This document shows, piece after piece, positions 1-6,267 of a stretch of 6,937 nt of DNA. The stretch spans positions 1 to 6,937 of the forward strand of contig JAJUGM010000178.1 in NCBI GenBank assembly GCA_029268165.1, read 5' to 3'. Position numbers and translations under genes: made by a program. How positions within the stretch are numbered: the first letter of the stretch is position 1; every line of letters begins with the position of its first letter. Under the pieces are notes generated by a model, which saw nothing but the letters and a program-made list of their open reading frames with translations, ran no database searches and had not been told where the DNA came from. The DNA comes from Bacteroidota bacterium. Its GTDB lineage: Bacteria; Bacteroidota; Bacteroidia; Bacteroidales; UBA10428.

Positions 1-123
1 CACTCCAGGCATAGGAGTCCGGTTAATGCCATCATAAATATCTGGGGTGCTATTGCTGCTTATCAATTTTTCGAAAGGAAACCTTCTGTATTGATGTCCA
101 AAACAATTTACCATTTAAAATAA
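1..123 (+). CDS. Possible C-terminal end of a plus-strand gene (partial, unknown)
   Basis: The first plus-strand frame is open from the window edge to a TAA at 121-123 and would encode about 40 residues containing the stretch PVNAIINIWGAIAAYQFFER. The composition (hydrophobic, Ala/Ile-rich, then a basic tail ending YHLK) is protein-like. The stop lies about 10 bases from the end of the converging endonuclease gene, a normal tail-to-tail arrangement. I recognise no family. The competing reading is on the minus strand: from an ATG at 112-114 a frame is open to the edge for 38 codons (beginning MVNCFGHQYRRF). Only one can be real, and the fragment is too short to settle it. Confidence 0.3.
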   Translation, partial: HSRHRSPVNAIINIWGAIAAYQFFERKPSVLMSKTIYHLK

Positions 124-133
124 ATGCCCGAAC

Positions 134-655
134 TCACGTTTCAGTAAATTTCTGGTGCGATTCAGCCTGTAAATTATATTCCTTATATATCTCAGGTAAT
201 TGTATGCCAGAATTGATAGGTTTTATTTGTAATCCGATAAATTTCTCATTAACTTTAATAAAAAAGTCAACGTTAAACAGTCTGTCCCATTCATCTGGAG
301 CAGGTTCTATTTTTACTCCCAGTATTTCTTGTAGTTGCCCATATACAGTTTGAATTTCAGTAATATAACCTTCGTAGGTTCTGTCAATTACCAATTGCAT
401 CATATAATCAATACAGTCCTGTTCGGTTATTTCTGCTACTTCGGCTTGAATGACTTCAGTTATCTTGATATAAAGCTTTTTACCAAGCTCAATTATGTGT
501 TCTTTTGATCTTACATTTTTAAAATAAAATTCTCTCCATTCATCAATATTTTTGGGTGCACATTTTCGTATTGATTCAGATGTCGGACCAACATTTTTTT
601 TGAAATTAAGCTGAAAGCGATTCATCGCTGAGTTTAAAATCCATTCTTTAGCCAT
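134..655 (-). CDS. MjaI-family type II restriction endonuclease (probably CTAG), apparently shortened
   Basis: This 173-residue protein resembles the MjaI restriction endonuclease family (RE_MjaI), whose prototype cuts CTAG. I base this on the N-terminal pattern AKEWILN...NRFQLN...VGPTSE and on the central block EPAPDEWDRLFNVDFFIKV...IGLQIKP. That block fits a PD-(D/E)xK core, with D130 as the metal-binding acidic residue and Q143-I-K145 as the (E/Q)xK element; E95 or E100 could be the upstream acidic residue. The ATG at 653-655 lies inside the end of the methyltransferase gene (8-base overlap), so the two are translationally coupled. As I recall the family, homologues continue some tens of residues past the final KFTET with a K/E-F-G-G-K-V-F block. 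Here a shifted frame at 138-115 reads R-E-F-G-H-L-F and then stops, which resembles that block. The predicted catalytic residues are present, but the C-terminus is probably lost, so activity is doubtful. Specificity is inferred from the family only. Confidence 0.8.
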   Translation of the reverse strand: MAKEWILNSAMNRFQLNFKKNVGPTSESIRKCAPKNIDEWREFYFKNVRSKEHIIELGKKLYIKITEVIQAEVAEITEQDCIDYMMQLVIDRTYEGYITEIQTVYGQLQEILGVKIEPAPDEWDRLFNVDFFIKVNEKFIGLQIKPINSGIQLPEIYKEYNLQAESHQKFTET

Positions 656-1969
656 GTTTTTGATGAAAGAGGGTTAAAAATTTTTCTTTGTACTTATAAT
701 CCATTCCAGTATCCACTTGCGCCAGACCATTTTTAATTAAATGTGCGTTGATAAATGTCTTATTTTCAAGATAAAGATAACAATGCAGGCAATTTTCGCT
801 GTCATATTTAATGTTATCATATTTAAGGAAAACGCGTTTACCTTTTGTTTTATCAATCAAAAATGCTGTTGCTTTACCATTAGTTAAAGGATCTTCTTTT
901 ACTCCAATAAGTCTTACTATTAAGTCATTACTTAAACGAATTTTTTCAGGGCTTATGACTTCCTTAACAGTAAACAATTCATCTCTTTTTGCTGGGCTGT
1001 TTATATCAATCCTGGAACCAAACTGGAGTTTTTTTATATCTATTTTTTTGTCAAGCCCGTGAGGGTCTTTAAAAATGTATGGCAGTTTCTGAATTTCCGT
1101 TTCAAAATCAATCGCTTCTGGTTTTTGCTGTATAACCTCATAAGTTGTTCCATTCAGATCTTTTTGATGAATTGCTAATTTTTTCTTTATAATCGGAATA
1201 AAGTCAGGATTTATTTCGTAACCAACCGAATTTCTCTCTAAACTCTTTGCTGCAAGAGAAGTTGTCCCACTTCCAAGAAATGGGTCAAGCACCGTTTCAC
1301 CAATAAAAGAGAACATCTTTATCAGCCGTCTTGGGAGCTCTTCAGGGAACATAGCAATATGACCAGATTGTCTTGCCCCTGTAAAATTCCAGTGGCCTGC
1401 AAAAAATGTGTTCCATTCGTCGGCAGTCATCATGGAAAGTTCTTTTTGTTCTTTGGTTGGTTTCGGACTTTCGCCCAATTTTTTAAAAATGAGAATAAAC
1501 TCGCCGTCAAGTTTCAAGATCCCGTTTCTTGGATACGGATATGAACCCATTTGAACTCCACCGCCGGTAGTGTTAGAAGTAGTTACTTTTTGCCAAATAA
1601 TGGCACCCATGTAATCAAACCCAACATGATCGCAAAATCTGATTATTTCCTCCATTATAGGAATGACTCTATATCTCCCGTAATAAACCGAACGAGCAAA
1701 CTGGTCTCCTATGTTCACACATAATCTGCAACCTTTGTGCAAAAAACGATAACACTCTTTCCATACCAGATTCAGATTGTTAATGTAGTTTTCGTAACTA
1801 TCATGAAAACCGATCTGGTTTTCTGTTCCATAGTCTTTTAATTGCCAATAGGGGGTGAAGTAATAGCCAGGTGAACCGAATTATCAGGCAATTCAGTCAT
1901 TATCCTGCTTTCTCCGTTTATTATTTTATGATGAGTTTGCAAATCGTTTAATAATAAAATTTCGTTCAG
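648..1969 (-). pseudogene. Beta-class (N4-cytosine-type) DNA methyltransferase with SNase-like tail, frameshifted in the catalytic motif
   Basis: This is the modification partner of the adjoining MjaI-type endonuclease and would protect CTAG with S-adenosylmethionine as donor. Motif order is that of beta-class amino-methyltransferases: catalytic motif IV near the N-terminus, target-recognition region in the middle, AdoMet-binding motif DPFLGSGTT late (about residues 229-237 of the repaired protein), then GYEINPD. The continuous frame begins only at a TTG (1740-1742). Upstream, another frame from about 1969 reads HHKIINGESRI, then ELPDNSVHLAITSPP, and ends IGN-stop. Adding one C to the five-C run at 1851-1855 joins the frames and gives TSPPYWQLKDYG, a perfect motif IV, in a protein of about 440 residues. 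The start is uncertain: the conserved N-terminus runs back to a CTG at 1967-1969 just after a TGA, while the first ATG (1898-1900) would omit family-like sequence. The shift could be sequencing error, decay, phase variation or -1 frameshifting. As written, no product carries both motifs IV and I. Confidence 0.85.
663..968 (-). other. SNase-like (thermonuclease OB-fold) domain at the C-terminus of the methyltransferase
   Basis: About the last 100 residues of the methyltransferase follow the staphylococcal-nuclease pattern: EKIRL then IVRLIGV (strands of the barrel), KGKRVFLKYD, a YDSEN turn, CYLYLENKTFINAHLIKNGLA, then a helix with YKEKF. Compared with Staphylococcus aureus nuclease as I recall it, Arg35 is kept (the R of VRLIGV), but the position of Glu43 is Pro, the position of Arg87 (GRGLAY in the enzyme) is Cys (NCLHCY), and the calcium-binding Asp21 is Glu or Lys. 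A catalytic role is therefore unlikely; nucleic-acid or protein binding is the better guess. The domain call comes from pattern matching by eye. Confidence 0.6.
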
Positions 1970-1970
1970 T

Positions 1971-1978
1971 CAAATTTA
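1971..1978 (-). promoter_or_regulatory. Possible -7 box upstream of the methyltransferase
   Basis: The minus strand reads TAAATTTG, a match to the Bacteroidota -7 consensus TAnnTTTG. A TTTTG sits about 23 bases upstream, slightly farther than the usual 19-21 for the -33 box. If used, transcription would begin near 1964, downstream of the CTG at 1967-1969. That would favour a later start codon or a leaderless message, so this site bears on the start-codon problem of the methyltransferase. Confidence 0.3.
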
Positions 1979-2011
1979 CTAAAAATAAAGGGTAATGGAT
2001 TCAAAAGTGAT

Positions 2012-2027
2012 CAACTTTTACAAGTTG
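2012..2027. repeat. Short inverted repeat CAACTT-N4-AAGTTG
   Basis: Six-base arms separated by TTAC lie in the 149-base gap (1970-2118) between the barrel gene and the methyltransferase. No T-run follows on either strand, so it is not a convincing terminator. It could be an operator for the downstream restriction-modification genes or may be chance. Confidence 0.25.
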
Positions 2028-2063
2028 GATGATTAGAGCAGAATCATTTGCCATTATCGCCTC

Positions 2064-2075
2064 TGGCTTAAGCCA
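2064..2075. repeat. Perfect 12-base palindrome TGGCTTAAGCCA
   Basis: A perfect palindrome without a loop, in the same gap, 44 bases past the barrel gene stop. It could be a dimeric-protein operator site or the core of a weak hairpin. No controller (C-protein) gene is visible in the restriction-modification unit to go with it. Apart from this, the repeat at 2012-2027 and the possible -7 box, I see nothing in 1970-2118. Confidence 0.3.
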
Positions 2076-2118
2076 ACAGCAATAAAAGCAATATTTATTA
2101 TGGTATTATGCGGTATCT

Positions 2119-2625
2119 TTAAAACCTGAAATACAATCCGATCTCACCTGTAGGATACATGTTAAACCTCTCAAAAATGTCATAAAAGCCATACCCAAGC
2201 ATCAGGTTAAAACGAACGATCTTCCCGAAAGCAAAACCGGGCCCGAAGCCAAAATTGTAATATAATCTGTCTTCATATACTGTTTCAGTATTTCTTGTCT
2301 GCGGATTGTAAACGTCTTTACTTTCTTCGCCAATAAAAATGTGGTTGCCCAAGTATCCAAAAACCATTACATACCGGCCGGTATGAAATGCATATAAGCC
2401 TGTGAGTCCTGCACTGATAAATGTTTCATAATCGGTTTTAACCGGCAATGCAGTTATCTGGATTCCTGCTTTATCAAACCAGTGGCGGTATGACAGCCCA
2501 AGTCCGGTTACTGCGCCTGCATGTATACCGAATTCGTTTTTCCTGAAATCAGTAGCAGGCTGTTCCTGTGCACTTGCATATAGCGCAACAAATATAAAAA
2601 TAGAAAATACTATTCCTTTTTTCAT
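2119..2625 (-). CDS. Small outer-membrane beta-barrel-like protein (intact paralogue)
   Basis: This 168-residue protein has a clear Sec signal peptide: MKK, a hydrophobic core to about residue 16, then ASA followed by Gln20, with likely cleavage after Ala19. There is no lipobox Cys. The mature part alternates polar and aromatic/hydrophobic residues with many Gly and Tyr (FGIHAGAVTGLGLSYRHW, FISAGLTGLYAFHTGRYVMVFG, FNLMLGYGFYDIF) and ends in EIGLYFRF. A C-terminal Phe is the usual barrel-assembly signal. Together these suggest a small outer-membrane barrel of roughly eight strands exposed to the periplasm and surface. It is the intact partner of the broken gene at 2682-3206: strands are conserved, while the segments likely to be surface loops differ in length. 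No ligand or function can be assigned. The ATG start is supported by the signal peptide. Confidence 0.7.
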   Translation of the reverse strand: MKKGIVFSIFIFVALYASAQEQPATDFRKNEFGIHAGAVTGLGLSYRHWFDKAGIQITALPVKTDYETFISAGLTGLYAFHTGRYVMVFGYLGNHIFIGEESKDVYNPQTRNTETVYEDRLYYNFGFGPGFAFGKIVRFNLMLGYGFYDIFERFNMYPTGEIGLYFRF

Positions 2626-2681
2626 GGCTGGTAATATTAAAGATTAATTAAATCATGGTTTAGTATTTGCCTGATTAGCCC

Positions 2682-3206
2682 CTATTTTTTATTTTTAATA
2701 CGGTAATGCAGGCCTAATTCAATGGCCGGCAATAAATAGAAAGTCCCTAAAACATCATAGGCACCGTAGCCCATGTTTAGATTAAAGCTCAAAGTAGTGA
2801 GGAATGCAATACCTATACCCCCGCCAATATTATAATAGTTGTCATGATCAGTAATCAGAAGATGGTTGCCCAGATAGGTAAACATGCTGATGTTTTCGAA
2901 CTTTTTAATCTGAAGGAAACCGGTTAATCCGGCACTGATGAATGTCCCTTTGGGAAATTCGTCAGGAGAAAAAGGAAGTAAATACTTATTTTCCGGCTCA
3001 TAGTTGTCATTTCTATCATTTTTGTAAGGAATAAAGGTTATCTGTTACCCGGCTTTTGCAGGCCAGTACCTGTAGGAAAGGCCTATTCCTGTGAAGGGGC
3101 CGGCATTGATGCCTACCTGATGCCTGTAAAATGCAGAATCGGCATGCTGTGCAATAACAATAAAGGATGGGGTGAAAAAAATAATTATAAACAGCACTTT
3201 TTTCAT
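2682..3206 (-). pseudogene. Second outer-membrane barrel paralogue with an in-frame stop
   Basis: Starting at ATG 3204-3206 the frame encodes a signal peptide (MKKVLF, hydrophobic core, VIAQ) and VGINAGPFTGIGLSYRYW, then meets TAA at 3045-3047 as codon 54. The same frame stays open beyond it to 2682 with QITFIP, TFISAGLTG, FTYLGNHLLI, FNLNMGYGAYDVL and IELGLHYR, all matching the neighbouring paralogue. At the stop the paralogue reads KAG-Ile-QIT where this one reads KAG-stop-QIT, so a single codon is affected and no frame is lost. Without the stop the protein would be 174 residues. Compared with the intact copy it has about 20 extra residues (a NDRNDNYEPENK-like stretch) in one presumed loop and is shorter in another. 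It follows the helicase by 47 bases and precedes the intact copy by 56, so all three may share a transcript. The lesion may be recent or a base-call error. Confidence 0.75.
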
Positions 3207-3253
3207 ATAAGGGTCATTTGGTTTTGAAGCAAGGTACAAAAATTATTCCATTA

Positions 3254-5755
3254 CTATTCTCTGATTGACTTATTTGTTTCCAGGCTTTTAAGTACAAACC
3301 TTAATTCACTATATGAAACTTCATCTCCAAGCGCTTCTTTGACAGGTTTTAGAGCTGTTATTCCGTATTTCAGAAAATAGTCAGCTATAAGTTTAGCCTT
3401 ATCAGGGTGCACCAGTTGGTGTATATCAATATCTCCTGTACCGACAAAATAAGCCAGATGGCCTTCAATGGTTGACACTGCCAGTCCTCTTTCAGCTGCA
3501 ATTTGCTGAATGTTTAGCCCCGACTTCCATAATTCATAGCTCAGTTGCCTTGAATCAGGTTTTTGCCGGCTTTGCTGATTTCCGTTGGTTCCAGCCAGGG
3601 GTTCGGGTTCAATATTATGCTCGCGGCAGAATGCATTTATAATGTTTAGAATTTCATTGCCATACTGTATGATTTTTTTCTTGCCAAATCCTTTTATCAG
3701 AGCCAGGGATTTAGCTGTCTGCGGTAATGAATTAGCTATACTTATCAATGTTCTTTGTTTTACAATTCTGTGAGCAGGCTCATTACTTTCCATAGCTTTT
3801 CGGGCACGCCATGAGGCCAGCCTGTTATATAAATCAGGATAAGCAACGACACCGTTGTTGTACCACTGATCCTGTTTTTGGGGCTTATGTTTAGTTACAG
3901 GTAATTCAATTGAAGCTTTTGCCCGGGCTTCAAGATAGTTTTTTATTTCAAAACCTTCCAAGCAGATTTTAAGGCAGGCCAGCTTAATATAAGCTGCCTG
4001 ATGCAGCCTCTCGAGTGCCTGATTTATTGTTTTTTTGACTTCTTTATTATCTGTTTCAAATGATGTATTATTTATAGGAGTGAACAATAAAGAACTGAGC
4101 TTATTTTCAAAGTATGAACAGGCTTTTCTCACCCTCTCCTGTAACAATGCATTATTATCCGGCTGATTTAATATTGTACTCAGTTGAATGCCAAACTTTT
4201 CAGAAATTGCAATAATTTCTTTATTCAGGTTGCTGCTCATTTCCTCAAAAGCATCATGTATATTTCCAAATACAATCTGCCTGTTTTCTTGTAAAAGCCA
4301 TTTGCAATGGTTCACTTGCTTTTGTATTGTCTGAAAATCAAATAGCTCTTTCAATAACATTTGCCTGTAAGCCTTTTTTGATTCATTCAGTTCGTTCAAG
4401 CCTGGTGCGTTTTTTTCGGCTTCAGAGGCGAAGCCCGCAACTGCCGGATCATTAATTATTCCGTGCCCGGTAACAGGCGTACTTAATATGAGCCCATCAA
4501 TGGTTCGGCAGCGGCTTAAAGCAACATACACCTGCCCGTGGGCAAAGGCAGCCCGTGCATCAATAATGGCCCTGTCAAAAGTGAGCCCCTGGCTCTTATG
4601 GATTGTTATTGCCCAGGCCAGCTTCAGCGGGTATTGTTCAAATGTGCCTATAACCGTTTCCCTGATTTCTTTTGTCTGTTCATCCATTGCATATTTTGTA
4701 TTTTCCCAGACAGCCCTGCTTACAGCTATTTCATCATTATCACCGGGACATTTTACAGAAATAACATATTCATCTTCAGCTTCATGGAATCCGGTGATCA
4801 TGCCAATTTTCCCGTTAAAATACCTTTTATCCTTTGAAAGATCATTTTTAACAAACATCACCTGTGATCCGGTTTTTAGTATGAGTTTTGCTTCTGTAGG
4901 ATAGGCATATTCAGGAAACTCACCTTCTATTATGGCATTAAAAATAAAAGCTTTTGCTTTAATCTTCTCAAGTTTGGAATTATTGATTTCCTGAGCTTTT
5001 GCATTATGGGTTGTGAGAATAATATATCCTTCCGTATCCGAAGGATTAAAACCGGGTTTATAACGGCTGTTGAGCCTTGAAAGGGTTTCAGTGTCAAGCT
5101 TGTTATCACGTACTTTATTTAGTATTTCTATGAATGCCATATCATTCTGACGGAAGATCTGTTTGAGTTCAATGGTAACATACTGTATTTTCCGCAAGGC
5201 TTTGCTGCTAAAGAAAAAAACTGTGTCATAATAGTCTTTTAACATTCTCCTCTCGTCTTCCTTAACAACAGGGGCTAATTGTTGAATGTCGCCAATCATA
5301 AGCAACTGAACACCTCCGAATGGATGGTTGTTGTTACGAAACCTGCGTAAAACGGCATCAATTGCATCGAGCAGGTCAGCCCGCACCATGCTTATCTCAT
5401 CAATTACAAGCAGGTCAATGCTTTTAATGATATTAATCTTTTCCTGGCTGAATTTCTTCACTTCTCTGCTGCTTTCTTCACCCGACTGTACGGAATTTCC
5501 TGCCTGAATGAATTCAGCGGGAATCTGAGGCCCGAAAGAAATCTGAAAAAAGGAATGAATGGTAACGCCACCGGCATTAATTGCCGCCACCCCTGTTGGG
5601 GCCACAACAATCATCCGTTTGAGCGATGTTTTTTTAAGATTATGCAAAAAGGTTGTTTTACCTGTACCAGCTTTACCGGTAAGAAAAACGCTCAAATGGG
5701 TGAACTGAACAAACTCACTGGCCAGTTGCAGTTCGGGGTTCTGATGATTATTCAT
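3254..5755 (-). CDS. PIF1-like SF1B DNA helicase with HRDC and HTH_40-like C-terminal domains
   Basis: This intact 833-residue ATP-dependent helicase is cytoplasmic, presumably 5'-to-3' like other SF1B members, and likely acts in DNA repair or in resolving structured DNA. Visible motifs: Walker A GKAGTGKTT (27-35, Lys33), Ia PTGVAA (53-58), Walker B VIDEIS (117-122, Asp119/Glu120), III GDIQQLAPV (155-163), IV QIFRQND (199-205), V ITIHKSQGLTFD (383-394) and VI YVALSRCRT (410-418). A helical linker (about 460-620) follows. Residues about 637-715 resemble an HRDC domain (YNRLASWRARKA...IANSLPQT...IKGFGKKKIIQYG). Residues about 735-826 resemble the HTH_40 domain also found at the end of some RecQ proteins (SYELWKSGLNIQQIAAERGL, then a helix pair). 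Both tail domains probably bind DNA. The ATG start sits about 25 bases below a good promoter. I see no functional link to the restriction-modification genes. Confidence 0.92.
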   Translation of the reverse strand: MNNHQNPELQLASEFVQFTHLSVFLTGKAGTGKTTFLHNLKKTSLKRMIVVAPTGVAAINAGGVTIHSFFQISFGPQIPAEFIQAGNSVQSGEESSREVKKFSQEKINIIKSIDLLVIDEISMVRADLLDAIDAVLRRFRNNNHPFGGVQLLMIGDIQQLAPVVKEDERRMLKDYYDTVFFFSSKALRKIQYVTIELKQIFRQNDMAFIEILNKVRDNKLDTETLSRLNSRYKPGFNPSDTEGYIILTTHNAKAQEINNSKLEKIKAKAFIFNAIIEGEFPEYAYPTEAKLILKTGSQVMFVKNDLSKDKRYFNGKIGMITGFHEAEDEYVISVKCPGDNDEIAVSRAVWENTKYAMDEQTKEIRETVIGTFEQYPLKLAWAITIHKSQGLTFDRAIIDARAAFAHGQVYVALSRCRTIDGLILSTPVTGHGIINDPAVAGFASEAEKNAPGLNELNESKKAYRQMLLKELFDFQTIQKQVNHCKWLLQENRQIVFGNIHDAFEEMSSNLNKEIIAISEKFGIQLSTILNQPDNNALLQERVRKACSYFENKLSSLLFTPINNTSFETDNKEVKKTINQALERLHQAAYIKLACLKICLEGFEIKNYLEARAKASIELPVTKHKPQKQDQWYNNGVVAYPDLYNRLASWRARKAMESNEPAHRIVKQRTLISIANSLPQTAKSLALIKGFGKKKIIQYGNEILNIINAFCREHNIEPEPLAGTNGNQQSRQKPDSRQLSYELWKSGLNIQQIAAERGLAVSTIEGHLAYFVGTGDIDIHQLVHPDKAKLIADYFLKYGITALKPVKEALGDEVSYSELRFVLKSLETNKSIRE

Positions 5756-5779
5756 AATTATGCCTTAACAGAATACGGA

Positions 5780-5812
5780 CAAATATATTAAATCAGTGAA
5801 AATGTTCTCAAG
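5780..5812 (-). promoter_or_regulatory. Bacteroidota-type promoter for the helicase gene
   Basis: Minus strand: TATATTTG (5780-5787) matches the -7 consensus TAnnTTTG exactly, and CTTG (5809-5812) provides the -33 TTG with 21 bases between TTG and the -7 box, within the usual spacing. Transcription would start near 5773, leaving a leader of about 20 bases before the ATG at 5753-5755. No Shine-Dalgarno sequence is evident, as is common in this phylum. Confidence 0.6.
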
Positions 5813-5813
5813 T

Positions 5814-5842
5814 AAACCATAAAAATGTATAATTTATGGTTT
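5814..5842. repeat. Inverted repeat AAACCATAAA-N9-TTTATGGTTT beside the helicase -33 box
   Basis: Perfect 10-base arms (5814-5823 and 5833-5842) with a 9-base AT-rich spacer lie immediately upstream of the -33 box. The position suits an operator for a dimeric regulator of the helicase promoter. On the plus strand the right arm runs into TTTTT, so a hairpin terminator is possible, but no plus-strand gene enters this region and the stem has only two G-C pairs. For the upstream minus-strand small gene there is no T-run after the stem. Confidence 0.4.
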
Positions 5843-5915
5843 TTCTAACCCTAATGAATATGTTTTATAATAATTTCGGCACAGGTCCTTTTCTGGTTAT
5901 CAAAGGCAGTTAGCA

Positions 5916-6207
5916 TCAGATGCTCAGGTAAAATTTGTTAATTTCATCATAATCAATTACTCCAAATTTCTGATCTTCGTTTTGAACCGCAATAAGACTA
6001 TCATTCAGATTTAATATCATTTTCAACTTGGGTTCAATAACAACTTCCCTGGAATTTATTTCTTACTCCGCACTTACTTAAACCAGCACGATAAAAAGAT
6101 TCATTAGTCTGGAAATAAATCCTGATGATGAAAAGAAAAAGGACACCTGTTATTACAGATATTTTCATCTTTTCAGATTGCTTATTTGTTAAGACCTTAT
6201 TATTCAT
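5916..6207 (-). pseudogene. Small membrane-anchored or secreted protein of unknown function, apparently frameshifted
   Basis: From ATG 6205-6207 a frame of 57 codons runs to TGA at 6034-6036. It encodes a short polar head, a hydrophobic segment (ISVITGVLFLFIIRIYF, about residues 16-32) and ESFYRAGLSKCG. In the next frame a protein-like stretch continues from about 6051 to TGA at 5916-5918: REVVIEPKLKMILNLND, then IAVQNEDQKFGVIDYDEI. Joining them by a one-base shift near 6034-6060 gives about 97 residues: an N-terminal anchor or signal segment followed by a small soluble domain. Met14 (MKISVI) is an alternative start that makes the hydrophobic stretch a standard signal sequence. It lies 60 bases below the AraC-type gene and could be co-transcribed with it. 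I recognise no family. The second half could instead be chance open frame, with the 57-residue protein real. Confidence 0.45.
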
Positions 6208-6211
6208 ATTT

Positions 6212-6230
6212 GATAAAACATCTTTTTATC
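6212..6230. repeat. Inverted repeat GATAAAA-N5-TTTTATC between the regulator and the small gene
   Basis: Seven-base perfect arms (6212-6218 and 6224-6230) flank CATCT, ending four bases before the ATG of the small gene on the minus strand. In RNA it would form a weak AT hairpin. It could be a weak intergenic terminator, a translation-control hairpin or chance. Confidence 0.25.
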
Positions 6231-6267
6231 CATCCCTTTAATGCGTCCGATTTCAGATATTTCTGTT

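Noticed and set aside
811..1062. 83-codon plus-strand open frame
   Set aside because: It lies antisense to the methyltransferase C-terminal region, which has clear domain similarity; composition is that of a shadow frame.
1359..1544. 61-codon plus-strand open frame
   Set aside because: Antisense to the conserved middle of the methyltransferase.
2078..2094. AGCAATAAAAGCAAT short direct repeat near the barrel gene 3' end
   Set aside because: Only two copies of a 5-6 base unit in AT-rich sequence; not a repeat array and no terminator structure.
3229..3236. TACCTTGC on the minus strand just upstream of the broken barrel gene, resembling a Bacteroidota -7 box
   Set aside because: One T short of the usual TAnnTTTG form and I found no well-placed -33 TTG upstream, so I did not list it as a promoter.
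4488..4904. 138-codon plus-strand open frame (and overlapping 4538-4837)
   Set aside because: Both are antisense to helicase motifs V and VI and neighbouring sequence; no protein-like features of their own.
5555..5791. 78-codon plus-strand open frame
   Set aside because: Antisense to the helicase N-terminus with Walker A and across its promoter.
5814..5842. Rho-independent terminator on the plus strand
   Set aside because: The right arm is followed by T residues, but no plus-strand gene ends here and the stem is AT-rich; an operator beside the helicase promoter fits better.
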